A DNA stretch of 64,000 nucleotides. Source: Leeuwenhoekiella sp. Its GTDB lineage: Bacteria; Bacteroidota; Bacteroidia; Flavobacteriales; Flavobacteriaceae. The translations under genes were made by a program, and so were the position numbers. Location of the stretch: contig PAPI01000024.1 in NCBI GenBank assembly GCA_002708845.1, positions 434,001-498,000 of the forward strand. The letters run 5' to 3'. The notes beneath the pieces were generated by a model, which was not told the origin of the DNA, searched no databases, and was given only the letters and a program-made list of their open reading frames with translations. The number at the start of each line of letters is the position of its first letter. Position 1 is the first letter of the stretch. This document shows, in pieces, positions 34,401 through 43,186 of this stretch.

Positions 34401-35505
34401 TACTGGAAGCGGAATTAGAACCAGCGATCTCAATCATATTTTTGAGTGGTATTATCAATCTGAAAATAAGTTCAAAAAAGACGGAACGGGAATTGGTTTG
34501 GCTCTTTCCAGAAGGTTTGCGCATTTGCACAAAGGTTTTCTTCAGGTTGAGAGCAAAGCAAATCACGGCAGCACCTTTACCTTAAAAATACCTAATGATG
34601 ACACTTTACTCGATGCCTTTCTACAGCACGAAGAACGACCTCAAATCAATAAAAAGGAAGTTGAAAAACGCATCAATCAAACTGAACTTATAAACCCAGA
34701 AACTAAAGCCAACAGTGTTTATCTCAAGGCTGATAGCTCCAGAAAATTAGTGCTGCTGGTAGATGACAACCCTGATATTCTGGAGTTTCTGGAAAGCGCT
34801 CTGGGCGCCGACTATGATCTCATTCAGGCTGAAGATGGTGAGGAAGGCATTGGGCTGGCAGTTAAGTACATTCCTGATTTAATAATTAGTGATGTGATGA
34901 TGCCGGTTAAAAATGGACTCGATCTGTGCCATTTCATAAAAAACAAAAAGCAAACCTCACACATTCCGGTTATCCTGCTTTCTGCCAAAAGTAACTACGA
35001 AACCATTGAAACCGGCTATGACGAGGGAGCTGATGATTATATCGTTAAACCTTTCAACGTACAGGTACTTCGCGCCCGAGTCAAAAACCTGATTGAAAGT
35101 CGTGAATTCCTGCTCAAAAAGGTTCAGGAAACCCCTGTTGTATCTGCTGAAAATCAGGAAGATTCTAAAATTCTTGAAAACGAAAAAAAATTCCTGGCAG
35201 AATTAAAACAGCTCATATTTGAGCAAACTCAGGAAGGTGACGTTAGCGTAGAGACTATTGCCGAAAATATTGGGATGAGCCGATCTTCACTCTACCGTAA
35301 GGTAAAAGCGATCACGGGACAAAGTATAAATGAATACCTCAGAGACATCAGGCTTGAGAAAGCAGCTTACCTGATCGAAAAAGAAAGCTTTACGGTATCT
35401 CAGGCAGCTTATGAGGTTGGTTTTGGGGATGCCAAATACTTCCGGAAAATCTTTAAAGAGAAGTTTGGTAAAACACCTTCAGCTTTCAAACAGAATCCGC
35501 TGTAA
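31405..35505 (+). CDS. Hybrid two-component system regulator (HTCS) of the PUL
   Basis: This is a 1366-residue one-protein sensor and regulator. After a signal peptide (LFIFGQ) come about 14 Reg_prop blades forming two periplasmic propellers (repeats of IWVGTxxG, to about residue 720). A Y_Y_Y domain, a single membrane helix near 798-820 and a HisKA domain with His855 in FSHELKTPL follow. Next are HATPase_c (DTGSGI, GTGIGLALS), a receiver domain with Asp1163 in ISDVMMP, and an AraC-type DNA-binding domain (about 1270-1362). It probably senses an oligosaccharide in the periplasm and switches on the divergent GH43-SusCD operon and block 2. All core phosphorelay residues are intact. Confidence 0.95.
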   Translation: MLTKRTVKTLFIFQLFSLFIFGQNETLRTKRLSNRLTFYHINTDLGLSNNQVKSIEEDKLGFIWVGTSDGINRYDGNQFKVFRKETSNLTNNYIQHIDKSNCGNLFIATDGGLNIFNPRKEEFSFFQSDLSYISNSINSVLELANQTILVGAYDEGLHLFKDNKSIGFYAHLDDQINSLSSNKISCMVNQNDSIVWVGTFDNGLNRINIKTKEVSRISFKSKDEATINAILIDQMGNTWVGTHSGLKVYTTSGKRYELDQRNSGKGLSDDVILSLEEDDFGQIWVGTQYGGLNILDRNSFLKNPDEPLIKWYSPKENNSSVSDATISALFKDSSGNMWIGTSAGLNFVDPSGEALTLISNDLYNSERIAHNRVFAIEELSENKLILGTDGGGLDVYDLKTGDFDYGVYSSRNKLSTNYINTLYKDSKSRIWIGTYKGGLSCVDLKTQKWSYYLQGSLGKGSDIRAIFENKEGQLWVGTNRDGFFKYSESKQDFINEEPLEKAFGKIDVRDITQDSNGTLWLATYGNGIISYNLKDQSAYSYHTNNLENLRGNVVYSITVLKTGEVVAGTKHGGLIRFNPNSTKAISITEAQGLSNNTINSIINWDTNYLWLATDKGINKYNTKNNTIESINLPNSVQITEFNIGAILKSSTNKLFLGSNRGIFEFNPEALDQTSSAGPIVLEDLLIFNESVPISGEDGKGILNSSMLYKEQINIPFDKTVFSIDFTSLSFPFSENITYSYILEGFNDNWIDLKNANRINFSNIPPGKYTLKIRQNNLADSTDLKTLDINILPPFWRTIPAYLFYLAVLIIFIVSALKYYSERIHLKNSLLFEQKQRKLEHELNEERIRFYTGFSHELKTPLTLILAPLETLLDEIVQKRHRKSLKLIRRNADNLLSFINKLLEFRKSEEGLSKLELNEYNLSKNLSQWLSGYEPLVKKKSINLMVTMPQKTVKVYCDLEKIHVIVNNLISNAIKYTPEGGKINVILEADESYVNFVVADTGSGIRTSDLNHIFEWYYQSENKFKKDGTGIGLALSRRFAHLHKGFLQVESKANHGSTFTLKIPNDDTLLDAFLQHEERPQINKKEVEKRINQTELINPETKANSVYLKADSSRKLVLLVDDNPDILEFLESALGADYDLIQAEDGEEGIGLAVKYIPDLIISDVMMPVKNGLDLCHFIKNKKQTSHIPVILLSAKSNYETIETGYDEGADDYIVKPFNVQVLRARVKNLIESREFLLKKVQETPVVSAENQEDSKILENEKKFLAELKQLIFEQTQEGDVSVETIAENIGMSRSSLYRKVKAITGQSINEYLRDIRLEKAAYLIEKESFTVSQAAYEVGFGDAKYFRKIFKEKFGKTPSAFKQNPL

Positions 35506-35521
35506 ATACAGCAGCTAAAGT

Positions 35522-35557
35522 AAAAAGCCCTCTCTACTTATGTAAAGAGGGCTTTTT
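35522..35557. terminator. Bidirectional terminator between HTCS and double GH43 genes
   Basis: A perfect 12-bp inverted repeat (AAAAAGCCCTCT at 35522-35533, AGAGGGCTTTTT at 35546-35557) has a short inner TAC/GTA helix in the loop. The A-run and T-run on either side allow it to end transcription from both convergent genes. Confidence 0.88.
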
Positions 35558-35579
35558 AAAATTGGATACTTATTAATTA

Positions 35580-37763
35580 CTAGGGAAGATTAACCGGTTC
35601 AATACCTTTAAGCGTGGGTTTCACTGGAATGATTGACCCATCTTCAGTAAAACTGAGTTTGTCAATACACACTTCTCTGTTAAAGCCTGCGGCGCCTCCC
35701 ATGCTAATTCCTTTAGGCCGCGTAAAGCGATGATAAACAATATACCAGTCATCGGTTCCCGGTACGTTAATTACCGAATTATGACCAGTACCATAAATTT
35801 CCTGTTCCTCATCCTTCATAATAACCAGATTTTCTTCGGGAATATTCAAAGGTTCTAACGGACTGTCTGCAGTGGCGTAGCGCACGCGGTAATTAGGGCT
35901 TCGGGTATCGTCTTCAGACCACATAAAGTAGTAGGTTCCGTTTCTGAAAAATACTTCGGTTCCTTCCCTGTAGGTTCCGTCCGGAGTCATTTCGGTAATG
36001 GTTTCTTCCTTGAGGGAGCGCATATCTTCATTCAATTCGGCTCCAGCCATATAGCCATTACCCCAATAGAAATAGCTTTTTCCGCTTTGCGGATCTTGGA
36101 AAACATCCGGATCAATAATCTGGCCTCCTCCCCTTTTGATTGCCTCTGGTTTTTCACCTACAAAAGCCTTACCCGAATCGGTATACGGACCGGCAGGATT
36201 ATCGGCAACAGCCAGACCTATTTGTTGTGCGGCAGAAAAATAGTAGAAATACTGGTACTTTCCGTCAATCTTTCGCTCTGCGATACAGGGTGCCCAGGCA
36301 TTGCGATTTGCCCAGCTTACATCTTTAGTCAAATCAACGATCACACCTTCATCCTTCCAGTTTACTAAATCTGTAGATGAAAAGGTTTTAAAATACGTTC
36401 CTGCCCAGCCATCAAAACCATCACTGGTAGGATACAAATAAAATTTCTGGTCTTTATTAGAATAAATAATTTCAGGATCAGCATAGTAACCATCCAAAAC
36501 CGGATTTCCGGCTAGTTCTGCTTTTACTTCGTAGGTGGTTGTCGTTCCGTCAGGAAGGTTAAGCGTGTAGGAAACAGCATCATTTTCAAAATCGTAAGAC
36601 TCGTTTTGCTCAACCGTTACTCCCGGAAAAGTAAGGAGTCCCGGATTAAAACTACTCAGATCGCTGCCCGGGTAAACCGGTAGATATACGGTCTTTGCTT
36701 CTGCATCAACCTTAATATTCTGATTCCTCACAGCCTGATTGGTCGCACCTGTCACTAAAGGCAAATCTTTAGATGGAAATGCTTTTAACAAACGGTTAGC
36801 TTCCTGCTCTGTAATGGGAATAATCGTACCGTGACGCGGGTGAAAGTTCATCGAAATTTCAGCAGCACCCAGGGCTTCAAAATTACGCAGGTCTGTACTT
36901 TCAGCAAATTGATACGCTCCATCTATATACATATCATAAAGTAGAATGTATGTGTCACTATCTATCATTTTGAAGACGGAAGAACCTTCCACGGCTTTAT
37001 CAGTCTGATCTACGTAGCCTTCAACAGGCACATAACCGCCGGTAAGGCTGTCTGAAACTGCAACACGAATACCTTTAGTTGCTGTACCTTCGGTTTTGTA
37101 AAACATATAGAACTTTCCGTCTTTATTAATAATATCTGCATCAATACAGGATTTTTCATCCGGACTATAAAAGAGCTGTTTTGGTGCTGATTCTAAAGCT
37201 GTAAAATCGGCATTTGCGTAGGCATAATAGATTTTATCATAACTCCCCGGCTGCAGCATCGAGAAATACACCATGTATTTTCCTGCTTCCGCATCATAAA
37301 TCGTCTGGGGCGCCCAGGCACGGGTAATGTCTGAAAATTCTGGAAAAACCTCAGCAAGATTTATTTTACTGGTTTCCCAGGCTACCAGATCGCTTGATTT
37401 TGCCAGGATGATTTCCGTATTGCTCCATCCGTTTTGCGTTTTCAAATCGGTTAATACCATATAAAATATACCATCTTCTCCACGTAAAATATGCGGATCA
37501 CGTACCCCACCGGTATTGCTTATTTGTGCTGTTGGCACAATAGGTTTATCATCATTAAGCGCATAATAATCATAACCGTTGCGACTTAAAGCATAATGCA
37601 CAGCCTCTTCGCCAGGGCCATTACCGGTGAAATAAACAAACAGGTAGGCCGATTTAGGATCATCTTCTTCCTGAGATTTGACTTCAGATGTTTTACAGGA
37701 TGCTGCAACAATAAAAAGTCCGAAAAGGCTGAATAAAAGAAATTTGGAATAATAAGAATTCAT
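35580..37763 (-). CDS. Lipoprotein with two GH43-type catalytic domains
   Basis: This 727-residue lipoprotein (VAASCKT, Cys23) joins two five-bladed propellers. The N-terminal one (about 38-315) has Asp89 in GGVRDPHIL, Asp208 in CIDADI and Glu259 in AVEGSSVF. A beta-rich linker of about 70 residues (345-418) resembles a DUF5018-like segment. The C-terminal domain (about 422-720) has Asp429 in YYADPEI, Asp551 in IIDPDVF, Glu600 in YREGTEVF and His661 in GTGHNSV, like GH43_34-type enzymes. Both domains keep a plausible Asp/Asp/Glu triad, so both may be active. Likely targets are arabinofuranosyl or galactosyl side groups. It has its own promoter and lies at the PUL edge, facing the HTCS gene. 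Confidence 0.85.
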   Translation of the reverse strand: MNSYYSKFLLFSLFGLFIVAASCKTSEVKSQEEDDPKSAYLFVYFTGNGPGEEAVHYALSRNGYDYYALNDDKPIVPTAQISNTGGVRDPHILRGEDGIFYMVLTDLKTQNGWSNTEIILAKSSDLVAWETSKINLAEVFPEFSDITRAWAPQTIYDAEAGKYMVYFSMLQPGSYDKIYYAYANADFTALESAPKQLFYSPDEKSCIDADIINKDGKFYMFYKTEGTATKGIRVAVSDSLTGGYVPVEGYVDQTDKAVEGSSVFKMIDSDTYILLYDMYIDGAYQFAESTDLRNFEALGAAEISMNFHPRHGTIIPITEQEANRLLKAFPSKDLPLVTGATNQAVRNQNIKVDAEAKTVYLPVYPGSDLSSFNPGLLTFPGVTVEQNESYDFENDAVSYTLNLPDGTTTTYEVKAELAGNPVLDGYYADPEIIYSNKDQKFYLYPTSDGFDGWAGTYFKTFSSTDLVNWKDEGVIVDLTKDVSWANRNAWAPCIAERKIDGKYQYFYYFSAAQQIGLAVADNPAGPYTDSGKAFVGEKPEAIKRGGGQIIDPDVFQDPQSGKSYFYWGNGYMAGAELNEDMRSLKEETITEMTPDGTYREGTEVFFRNGTYYFMWSEDDTRSPNYRVRYATADSPLEPLNIPEENLVIMKDEEQEIYGTGHNSVINVPGTDDWYIVYHRFTRPKGISMGGAAGFNREVCIDKLSFTEDGSIIPVKPTLKGIEPVNLP

Positions 37764-37800
37764 AATAAAGCATTTAAAAACTAGCTAAAAACAAAGTAAA

Positions 37801-37831
37801 CAAAAATAAATGTATTTTTTACATTTTAAAA
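37801..37831 (-). promoter_or_regulatory. Candidate promoter of the double GH43 gene
   Basis: Read on the minus strand, TATTTTTG (37801-37808) matches the Bacteroidota -7 box TAnnTTTG. A TTTT (37828-37831) lies 19 bases upstream in the place of the -33 TTTG box. It is 38 bases before the start codon. The AT-rich context makes chance matches possible. Confidence 0.45.
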
Positions 37832-38003
37832 TTGAATTTTGACTTTATTGTTAAAATACAGCTTGATATCACCGTTAAATCCAGATATTAAAATAGACGC
37901 AACTTAATTTACCAACGATGTAGTTATCTCATTCTAAAAGTTTTATATTTCATTAAGAACTTTCTAAATCGGTTCTCTTAGCTTTAGGGAAATACCAAAA
38001 ACC

Positions 38004-39113
38004 ATGTTTAATTCCCTCGACTCCAAAACTTCAATTTTCCTGCTTATAACTCTTGCGGCCGGACTGATAGTTTTTACGATTTTCTTTTTTGTACTGCGCA
38101 AATTGGGTAAAAGTCCAAAGACGATGCTGCCGCTTAATTTTGCCGGTAAAATTCGAATTCCTCTGGCCCTGTTTATGCTCGCGCTAATCTTGCGTATTTT
38201 TAAAACAAACGATCAGCTTTTAAGCATAATTGACGAGAAGTTACTCTCCCACTCCAGTACCCTATTGTTTATACTAAGTATTACTTGGGCTCTAATTGTT
38301 ATTATTAAAGCCTTCAAAAGGCACATCCTTACCAAATACGATATGAGCGCGTCAGACAATATTCACGCGCGAAAGGCATACACCCAGTTTAATGTTCTGG
38401 AGCGTGTGCTTATATTCTTAATCGTGCTTTTTGCAGTAAGTATCGCTTTGATGAGTTTTGACAGCATACGCTCCATAGGGGTGAGTATGCTTACTTCTGC
38501 CGGTATTGCCGGTATCATCATTGGTTTTGCGGCGCAGAAAGCATTGGGTACCCTTATGGCGGGGATTCAGATCGCTTTTACCCAGCCTATTCGCATTGAT
38601 GATGTAGTGGTGGTTGAGGGCGAATGGGGACGCATTGAAGAAATATATCTCACCTATGTGGTGGTTAAAATCTGGGACAAACGCCGACTGGTTTTGCCTA
38701 CAACCTACTTTATCGAAAATCCCTTCCAAAACTGGACGCGCAACTCGTCTGATATTTTAGGGACTGTATTCATCTATACCGATTATAAAGTGCCTTTTGA
38801 TTCCCTGAGGGAGGAGCTAACACGAATTCTAAAAAGTACCGATCTTTGGGACGGCGAGGTCAATGTACTTCAGGTAACCAATGTCACCAATGGGACCATA
38901 GAATCTCGTGCGCTTATGAGTGCTAAAGACTCCCCTACCGCCTGGGACTTACGGGTTTTGGTACGTGAGAAACTCGTGGTTTTTATACAGAAAAATTATC
39001 CGGATAGCTTGCCGCGTACCCGTGTAGAAATGCAGGCCGAGGGCAAATCTGACTCCTCAATAACTCAAAAAAACGATCCCGGAATATCTGATTTGTTGAA
39101 GAAAGAGGATTAA
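38004..39113 (+). CDS. MscS-family mechanosensitive channel
   Basis: This 369-residue membrane protein has N-terminal hydrophobic helices at about residues 10-32, 48-65, 83-100, 130-150 and 157-185. The last is the pore-lining helix with SAGIAGIIIGFAAQKALG. It is followed by the MscS beta domain (PIRIDDVVVVEGEWGRIEEI, LPTTYFIENPFQNWTR) and a cytosolic alpha/beta domain. Such channels release solutes under hypo-osmotic stress, and some Bacteroidota paralogues may transport specific ions. It is a single gene diverging from the double GH43 gene. A PUL role is not suggested. Confidence 0.9.
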   Translation: MFNSLDSKTSIFLLITLAAGLIVFTIFFFVLRKLGKSPKTMLPLNFAGKIRIPLALFMLALILRIFKTNDQLLSIIDEKLLSHSSTLLFILSITWALIVIIKAFKRHILTKYDMSASDNIHARKAYTQFNVLERVLIFLIVLFAVSIALMSFDSIRSIGVSMLTSAGIAGIIIGFAAQKALGTLMAGIQIAFTQPIRIDDVVVVEGEWGRIEEIYLTYVVVKIWDKRRLVLPTTYFIENPFQNWTRNSSDILGTVFIYTDYKVPFDSLREELTRILKSTDLWDGEVNVLQVTNVTNGTIESRALMSAKDSPTAWDLRVLVREKLVVFIQKNYPDSLPRTRVEMQAEGKSDSSITQKNDPGISDLLKKED

Positions 39114-39312
39114 AAAACCTTTGCCTTACTTTTTACTTGGGAAGGGTTTCCTAAAAAAGGCTTCTAGACAAATAAATATATTGAGCATATTGATTAATTT
39201 GTTATCCAATCGAAACAGATTGTAAAATAGATATAACAGTATTTATTGTACGATTAACTGCTTCTTAGGAGTCATTACAAAACGAAACCAAAAATAAACA
39301 CCCTTAGAACTA

Positions 39313-39693
39313 ATGAAAAATCAAGAAATCAATGCTATCAACATACTGGAGAAATTCTCCCTGTTTGAAAAGCAATGGACTCCTCACATTATCGGAGAAC
39401 TTAACGGACAATATGTAAAACTTTGCAAACTTAAAAACGATTTTGTTTGGCACAGCCACAAGAACGAAGATGAACTCTTTATGGTATTCAAAGGGACTCT
39501 TTTGATGGACTTTAGAGATGGAAGAACAGTTAAAGTTAATGAAGGAGAAATTTTAATCGTTCCTAAAGGTGTTGAACATCGGCCACATACCAACGGAGAA
39601 ATTGTATTTAATCTGTTGTTTGAACCAAAGGCGACTGCCCATACAGGAACTGTTGAAAGTGAAATGACTGTAAACGAACTAGATTGGATTTGA
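39313..39693 (+). CDS. Small cupin-domain protein
   Basis: This 126-residue protein is a single cupin beta-barrel. Motif 1 is WHSHKNEDELFMVFKG, with two His and Glu as possible metal ligands. Motif 2 is VPKGVEHRPHTNGE, with a further His. The small size and absence of a signal peptide suggest a cytosolic protein. Cupins of this type are often of unknown function, perhaps isomerases or small-molecule sensors. A 199-base gap without a clear promoter precedes it, and the decayed hydrolase follows. The low-GC surroundings suggest a region of gene turnover. Confidence 0.78.
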   Translation: MKNQEINAINILEKFSLFEKQWTPHIIGELNGQYVKLCKLKNDFVWHSHKNEDELFMVFKGTLLMDFRDGRTVKVNEGEILIVPKGVEHRPHTNGEIVFNLLFEPKATAHTGTVESEMTVNELDWI

Positions 39694-39934
39694 TTTTAAA
39701 GAAGTGAGGATTTTTCCGAGAAATTATTGAATAATTGTTTTGGTAAATACAAACACATTAAGAGAATTGATTTGGATAATATAGAAAGCCTTAAATGGTA
39801 TTAGAGTGATTGCTATAAATACTTAATTCCAATAAAATATTTATAAAAAACGAAAAACTGCATTTACTTTAAATTTTAAATATAATTATCCTCTTCTAAA
39901 ATCTATAGTTAACGAAATTTTGTTTCATATTTGA
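39694..39934. other. AT-rich non-coding stretch between cupin gene and hydrolase remnant
   Basis: No intact gene, hairpin or RNA gene was seen here. A frame from about 39718 reads some 25 sensible-looking residues (KHIKRIDLDNIESLKWY) before a stop, which may be a gene remnant, but it is too short to assign. Together with the following pseudogene this marks an eroded segment. Confidence 0.4.
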
Positions 39935-40576
39935 CTTTTCTACAGACCGCATAAAGTTTCCAATTATAAAAGCATTGACAGCTCGTGCATGGGCATTCGC
40001 CGTCTAAGCCAAGGAGGTCGATTAGCACTCAATATGGCGATTAGAAGTCCGGAGAAAATAGCTTTTGTAAATGCAGTTTCCGGCCTTTTAGAGTCATTTA
40101 AAGACAATCATCATGCTATTGAAAATTATTTACACACGCAGCAGTAGTTAGATAGTGCGATAATTACTAAAACCCTGAACGTTTGGGATGCGTATTTTGA
40201 TGATGTTGCAAAAGGTGCCATCTCAAAAACGATGCTTGATAATGTCAAAAACCTCATCAATCTGGCGCCTAATTTAAGATACCGCCCAGATACCACCGGT
40301 GTTTTGACTTCCCGGCCGCTTTCAGAAGACATTCATTTTACCACCGAAGGAAACGTCGATACTATTACCTGCCAGGTACTGCTTCAGTACGGAGCATTAG
40401 ATGCGCGTGTTAACCCAAAAGCTTCGCTTTCCGCTATTCCCCAAGAATCTAATTTTGAAGTCAAAGTTTATGAGGGTACAGACCATTCTATGAGTCTCAA
40501 AAATGGAAAAACAAACCCATTATTTTTAGAAGACAAGTTGAGTTGGCTGCAACAAACTGGTTTTAATAATCAATAA
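39935..40576 (+). pseudogene. Decayed alpha/beta hydrolase (5' truncated, in-frame stop)
   Basis: One frame reads an alpha/beta hydrolase fragment. It has a nucleophile-elbow-like LSQGGRLALNMA near 40000, RSPEKIAFVNAVSG, then TCQVLLQYGALDARVNP with a candidate triad Asp, and YEGTDHSMS with a candidate triad His near the C terminus. The frame is broken by a TAG at 40145-40147 after LHTQQ. No start or N-terminal beta strands are recognisable upstream, where an in-frame TGA occurs at 39932-39934. The intact 3' piece alone (40232-40576, 114 codons) would lack the nucleophile. This looks like a gene remnant rather than a working hydrolase. A sequencing error could explain the TAG but not the missing 5' end. 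Confidence 0.65.
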
Positions 40577-40632
40577 TACCTCGTCCCTACCTGATTTAAA
40601 TTTTTCATCTTCGGCTTTAAGCTCAACCTGTA

Positions 40633-43068
40633 TTAATTGATCAAGAGCTTTCCGTCAAACTCCTTTCCAGAATCTGTGGTAAGTTTATATATATAAGCCC
40701 CGGCAGCGAGATCTGCTCGATCCAGGCGTAACAGACAGCCCTGATCGGTATTTTGCGTTGTAGAAACAACTAAGCGACCCAGCATATCAAATACCCTCAA
40801 CGAGACGCTTGTCGTCGTTTCTGGTATTTTAATAATAGTATAAGTGGTAAACGGATTAGGATAATTGACAGCGGTCGCCTGCTCTTCAGCTGCCACCAGT
40901 TCGTCAACAGAGAGCGTATTAGCATTGTTAAAAACAAGACCTGATACATTTAGAGTAACTTCTTTAAAGTCGCTATAATCACCTTGAATTGAGAAAACCA
41001 CACTGCGTATCGCTGTAACTGCCGCCGAGTTGCCTGTACCGTCTTTAAAAGCCTCAAAAGGTATGCTGTACGCAGATTTTCCGTCTATAGGCTGCAGTGC
41101 ATAACGCAAACGATCCTCCCAATTTTCAAGTGCTGCAGGAACAAGAATCACTTCTACTTGCTCATTACTCTCAAGATTAAATGCTATGGCTGAAAGATCG
41201 GAAACATCCAGTGTCAATTCACCGGCAAGCAAGTGTCTAAAAATATTAAGAGTACCTTTAACTTCAGCATTCAACGCGATGCCGCGCTCTACTGCATAAA
41301 CTGCATCCGTTTCCATTTGATTCATATCATTTGGAAAAATTTCAAAACTGGCAAGTCGTACGTTCTCCTCCTGATAATCTACACCCCATGGACCATCTGC
41401 AAGATACAATGCGTCGTAAAATCCGGTTTGCAAGTCAGTAATTGAGATACCTGCATCAAATAAGTAACCGGTAGCGATTTCCACTTCCTGATCGCTCTTA
41501 CCATTCAGACTAAGTTGTTCAACAAGTTCTGAAATCTCAGTGCTTTCCGTTTCACGGTATTGTACAGTGACTAATATTTCTCTGCTGCCCGTTTTATTTA
41601 AAATATTTAAATGCAAATTGCCATTTAAATAATAGCCGCTTTTTACAAAAACACCGGGAAGTTGAATGGCACTTTCAGTTTTTTGCAAGTAACCATTTAA
41701 TTCAAGTTGAGCCAGTGCGTGATTGATCAACGTACTCACCTGACCTACAGAAGTTCCCCAAATCTGAAAATTTAAATAATCACCTGCAGGATATTGATCG
41801 ATGTTCCAAAAACTATACAGGGATTGCGTATTTTCGCTTTGTGAAACGGAAAAACTTACAGCGTACTCCCGGATTCCGTCAGGCTTCAAAATTTTTACCA
41901 AAATAAACTCGTGACCCTCTAATCTAAATGTGCGTACATCTTCCAGAACAGCACCATTAAGACGGTCGCAAATAGTTTTGGTGTGATCGTAAACGTGATC
42001 TTTAGTTTCAATCAGCAAGCCTGCTGCCACGCGGTCATTTACTTCATAATAATCTACAGCTAGTAATGCAGATGCATTAGTAATATTCAGCAAATCTGAA
42101 GGCGTTGAAACATAAGAACTTTCGGTACCAAACATACCCGTTTCCGGAAAATAAGAAGCCAGTTTAGTTTGTCCTCCTTTGGTAAATTTCTTACCCGAAA
42201 AACGCTTTTGTGATTTTTTTTGATTTCCTTTTACACCATCTTTAACACGTTGCAAATTGCGTTGCGCGATTAAAGCGGCTAGATCACCATTGCTCTCCAA
42301 ACCACCGTCATAAGCCGATTTAACTGCAGCTGCTGAACTGACGTCTGCATAATTTTTGGTTGACAAAGCTGTATAAGGATTGGCCGTTACACAAAACAAG
42401 GCATCATTAAAATCATTATCGCAGGAGGCGTAATCGCGTCTGATGTCCTCAAATCCCAGAAGAATACGTTCGTTTTCAGGATCGTTGAGCAACACATTGT
42501 GAAATCGTAAATCAGTTTCTGACTCGGGATTAAAATCAGGATTAGAAAACAACTGCCACTGTCCCCAGGTTACTTGAGATTTCCAGCCATTGGCAAGCAA
42601 CACCCAGCCAATACCAGTACCTGCTTTAAACCGGCCTAGCTTTACTTTGTTTCCTGCTATCAAACCTCCACCAGAACCTTTAGCGGAAACATTAGGAAAT
42701 ACAATGGTTATCTCGTGATCGTAAGGAGCCCGGTCTTTAGGATTTTCAAGGTCATAGGTATAAAATCCCAGCACATTCTTATAACCCGCACCTTCAGCTA
42801 CAAAAGTCACATAAACATCTGCATCTTCATAAACCAAAATATCGGTATCATAACCACTTGAGATGTAATGTGGATTATAAGTAGGTACCGGAAAAGACTC
42901 CGGTAATGAATTTGAAATCAATTCTAAAGTTGAAGTGCTTATCTCATCATTTGGTTTTTCTAAATATAGCGGGGTACCTTCAGAATCATATTGCCCCAGG
43001 TACTGAAAATTCTGAGCCAATAGAAAGCCTGGAATAATGCAAATAAAAAATAGTAGTTTTAGTCTCAT
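40633..43068 (-). CDS. DUF4114-containing secreted protein with type A T9SS sorting domain
   Basis: I place the start at 43068 (MRLKLLFF), which gives a normal signal peptide ending at LLAQ. The frame from 43113 adds 15 residues that look untranslated. A DUF4114-like domain lies in the first 250 residues (VTFVAEGAGYKNVLGFY, then GFEDIRRDYASCDNDFNDAL). The middle part is a LruC-type beta-rich region with a carbohydrate-related fold. The last 80 residues are a type A T9SS C-terminal signal (VNYPNPFTTYTIIKIPE, LRVFDMLGRLV, ending DGKLLIN). It is exported across the outer membrane by the type IX system and either released or attached to the cell. Its function is unknown; adhesion or calcium binding is possible. 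Confidence 0.8.
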   Translation of the reverse strand: MRLKLLFFICIIPGFLLAQNFQYLGQYDSEGTPLYLEKPNDEISTSTLELISNSLPESFPVPTYNPHYISSGYDTDILVYEDADVYVTFVAEGAGYKNVLGFYTYDLENPKDRAPYDHEITIVFPNVSAKGSGGGLIAGNKVKLGRFKAGTGIGWVLLANGWKSQVTWGQWQLFSNPDFNPESETDLRFHNVLLNDPENERILLGFEDIRRDYASCDNDFNDALFCVTANPYTALSTKNYADVSSAAAVKSAYDGGLESNGDLAALIAQRNLQRVKDGVKGNQKKSQKRFSGKKFTKGGQTKLASYFPETGMFGTESSYVSTPSDLLNITNASALLAVDYYEVNDRVAAGLLIETKDHVYDHTKTICDRLNGAVLEDVRTFRLEGHEFILVKILKPDGIREYAVSFSVSQSENTQSLYSFWNIDQYPAGDYLNFQIWGTSVGQVSTLINHALAQLELNGYLQKTESAIQLPGVFVKSGYYLNGNLHLNILNKTGSREILVTVQYRETESTEISELVEQLSLNGKSDQEVEIATGYLFDAGISITDLQTGFYDALYLADGPWGVDYQEENVRLASFEIFPNDMNQMETDAVYAVERGIALNAEVKGTLNIFRHLLAGELTLDVSDLSAIAFNLESNEQVEVILVPAALENWEDRLRYALQPIDGKSAYSIPFEAFKDGTGNSAAVTAIRSVVFSIQGDYSDFKEVTLNVSGLVFNNANTLSVDELVAAEEQATAVNYPNPFTTYTIIKIPETTTSVSLRVFDMLGRLVVSTTQNTDQGCLLRLDRADLAAGAYIYKLTTDSGKEFDGKLLIN

Positions 43069-43186
43069 AATCTTGAATTTAAATTCAAAATTAAAAACCA
43101 AACCAAGCTTCAAAATTAAGAATCGGCAGATGAACTTTTACTGTAGACGAGCTGTAATCCTTAATCTATAAACTGCTCATCTGCAA

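Noticed and set aside
43126-43184. Inverted repeat GCAGATGA / TCATCTGC after pgl as a terminator
   Set aside because: The stem is only 8 bp with a 43-base loop and no T-run.
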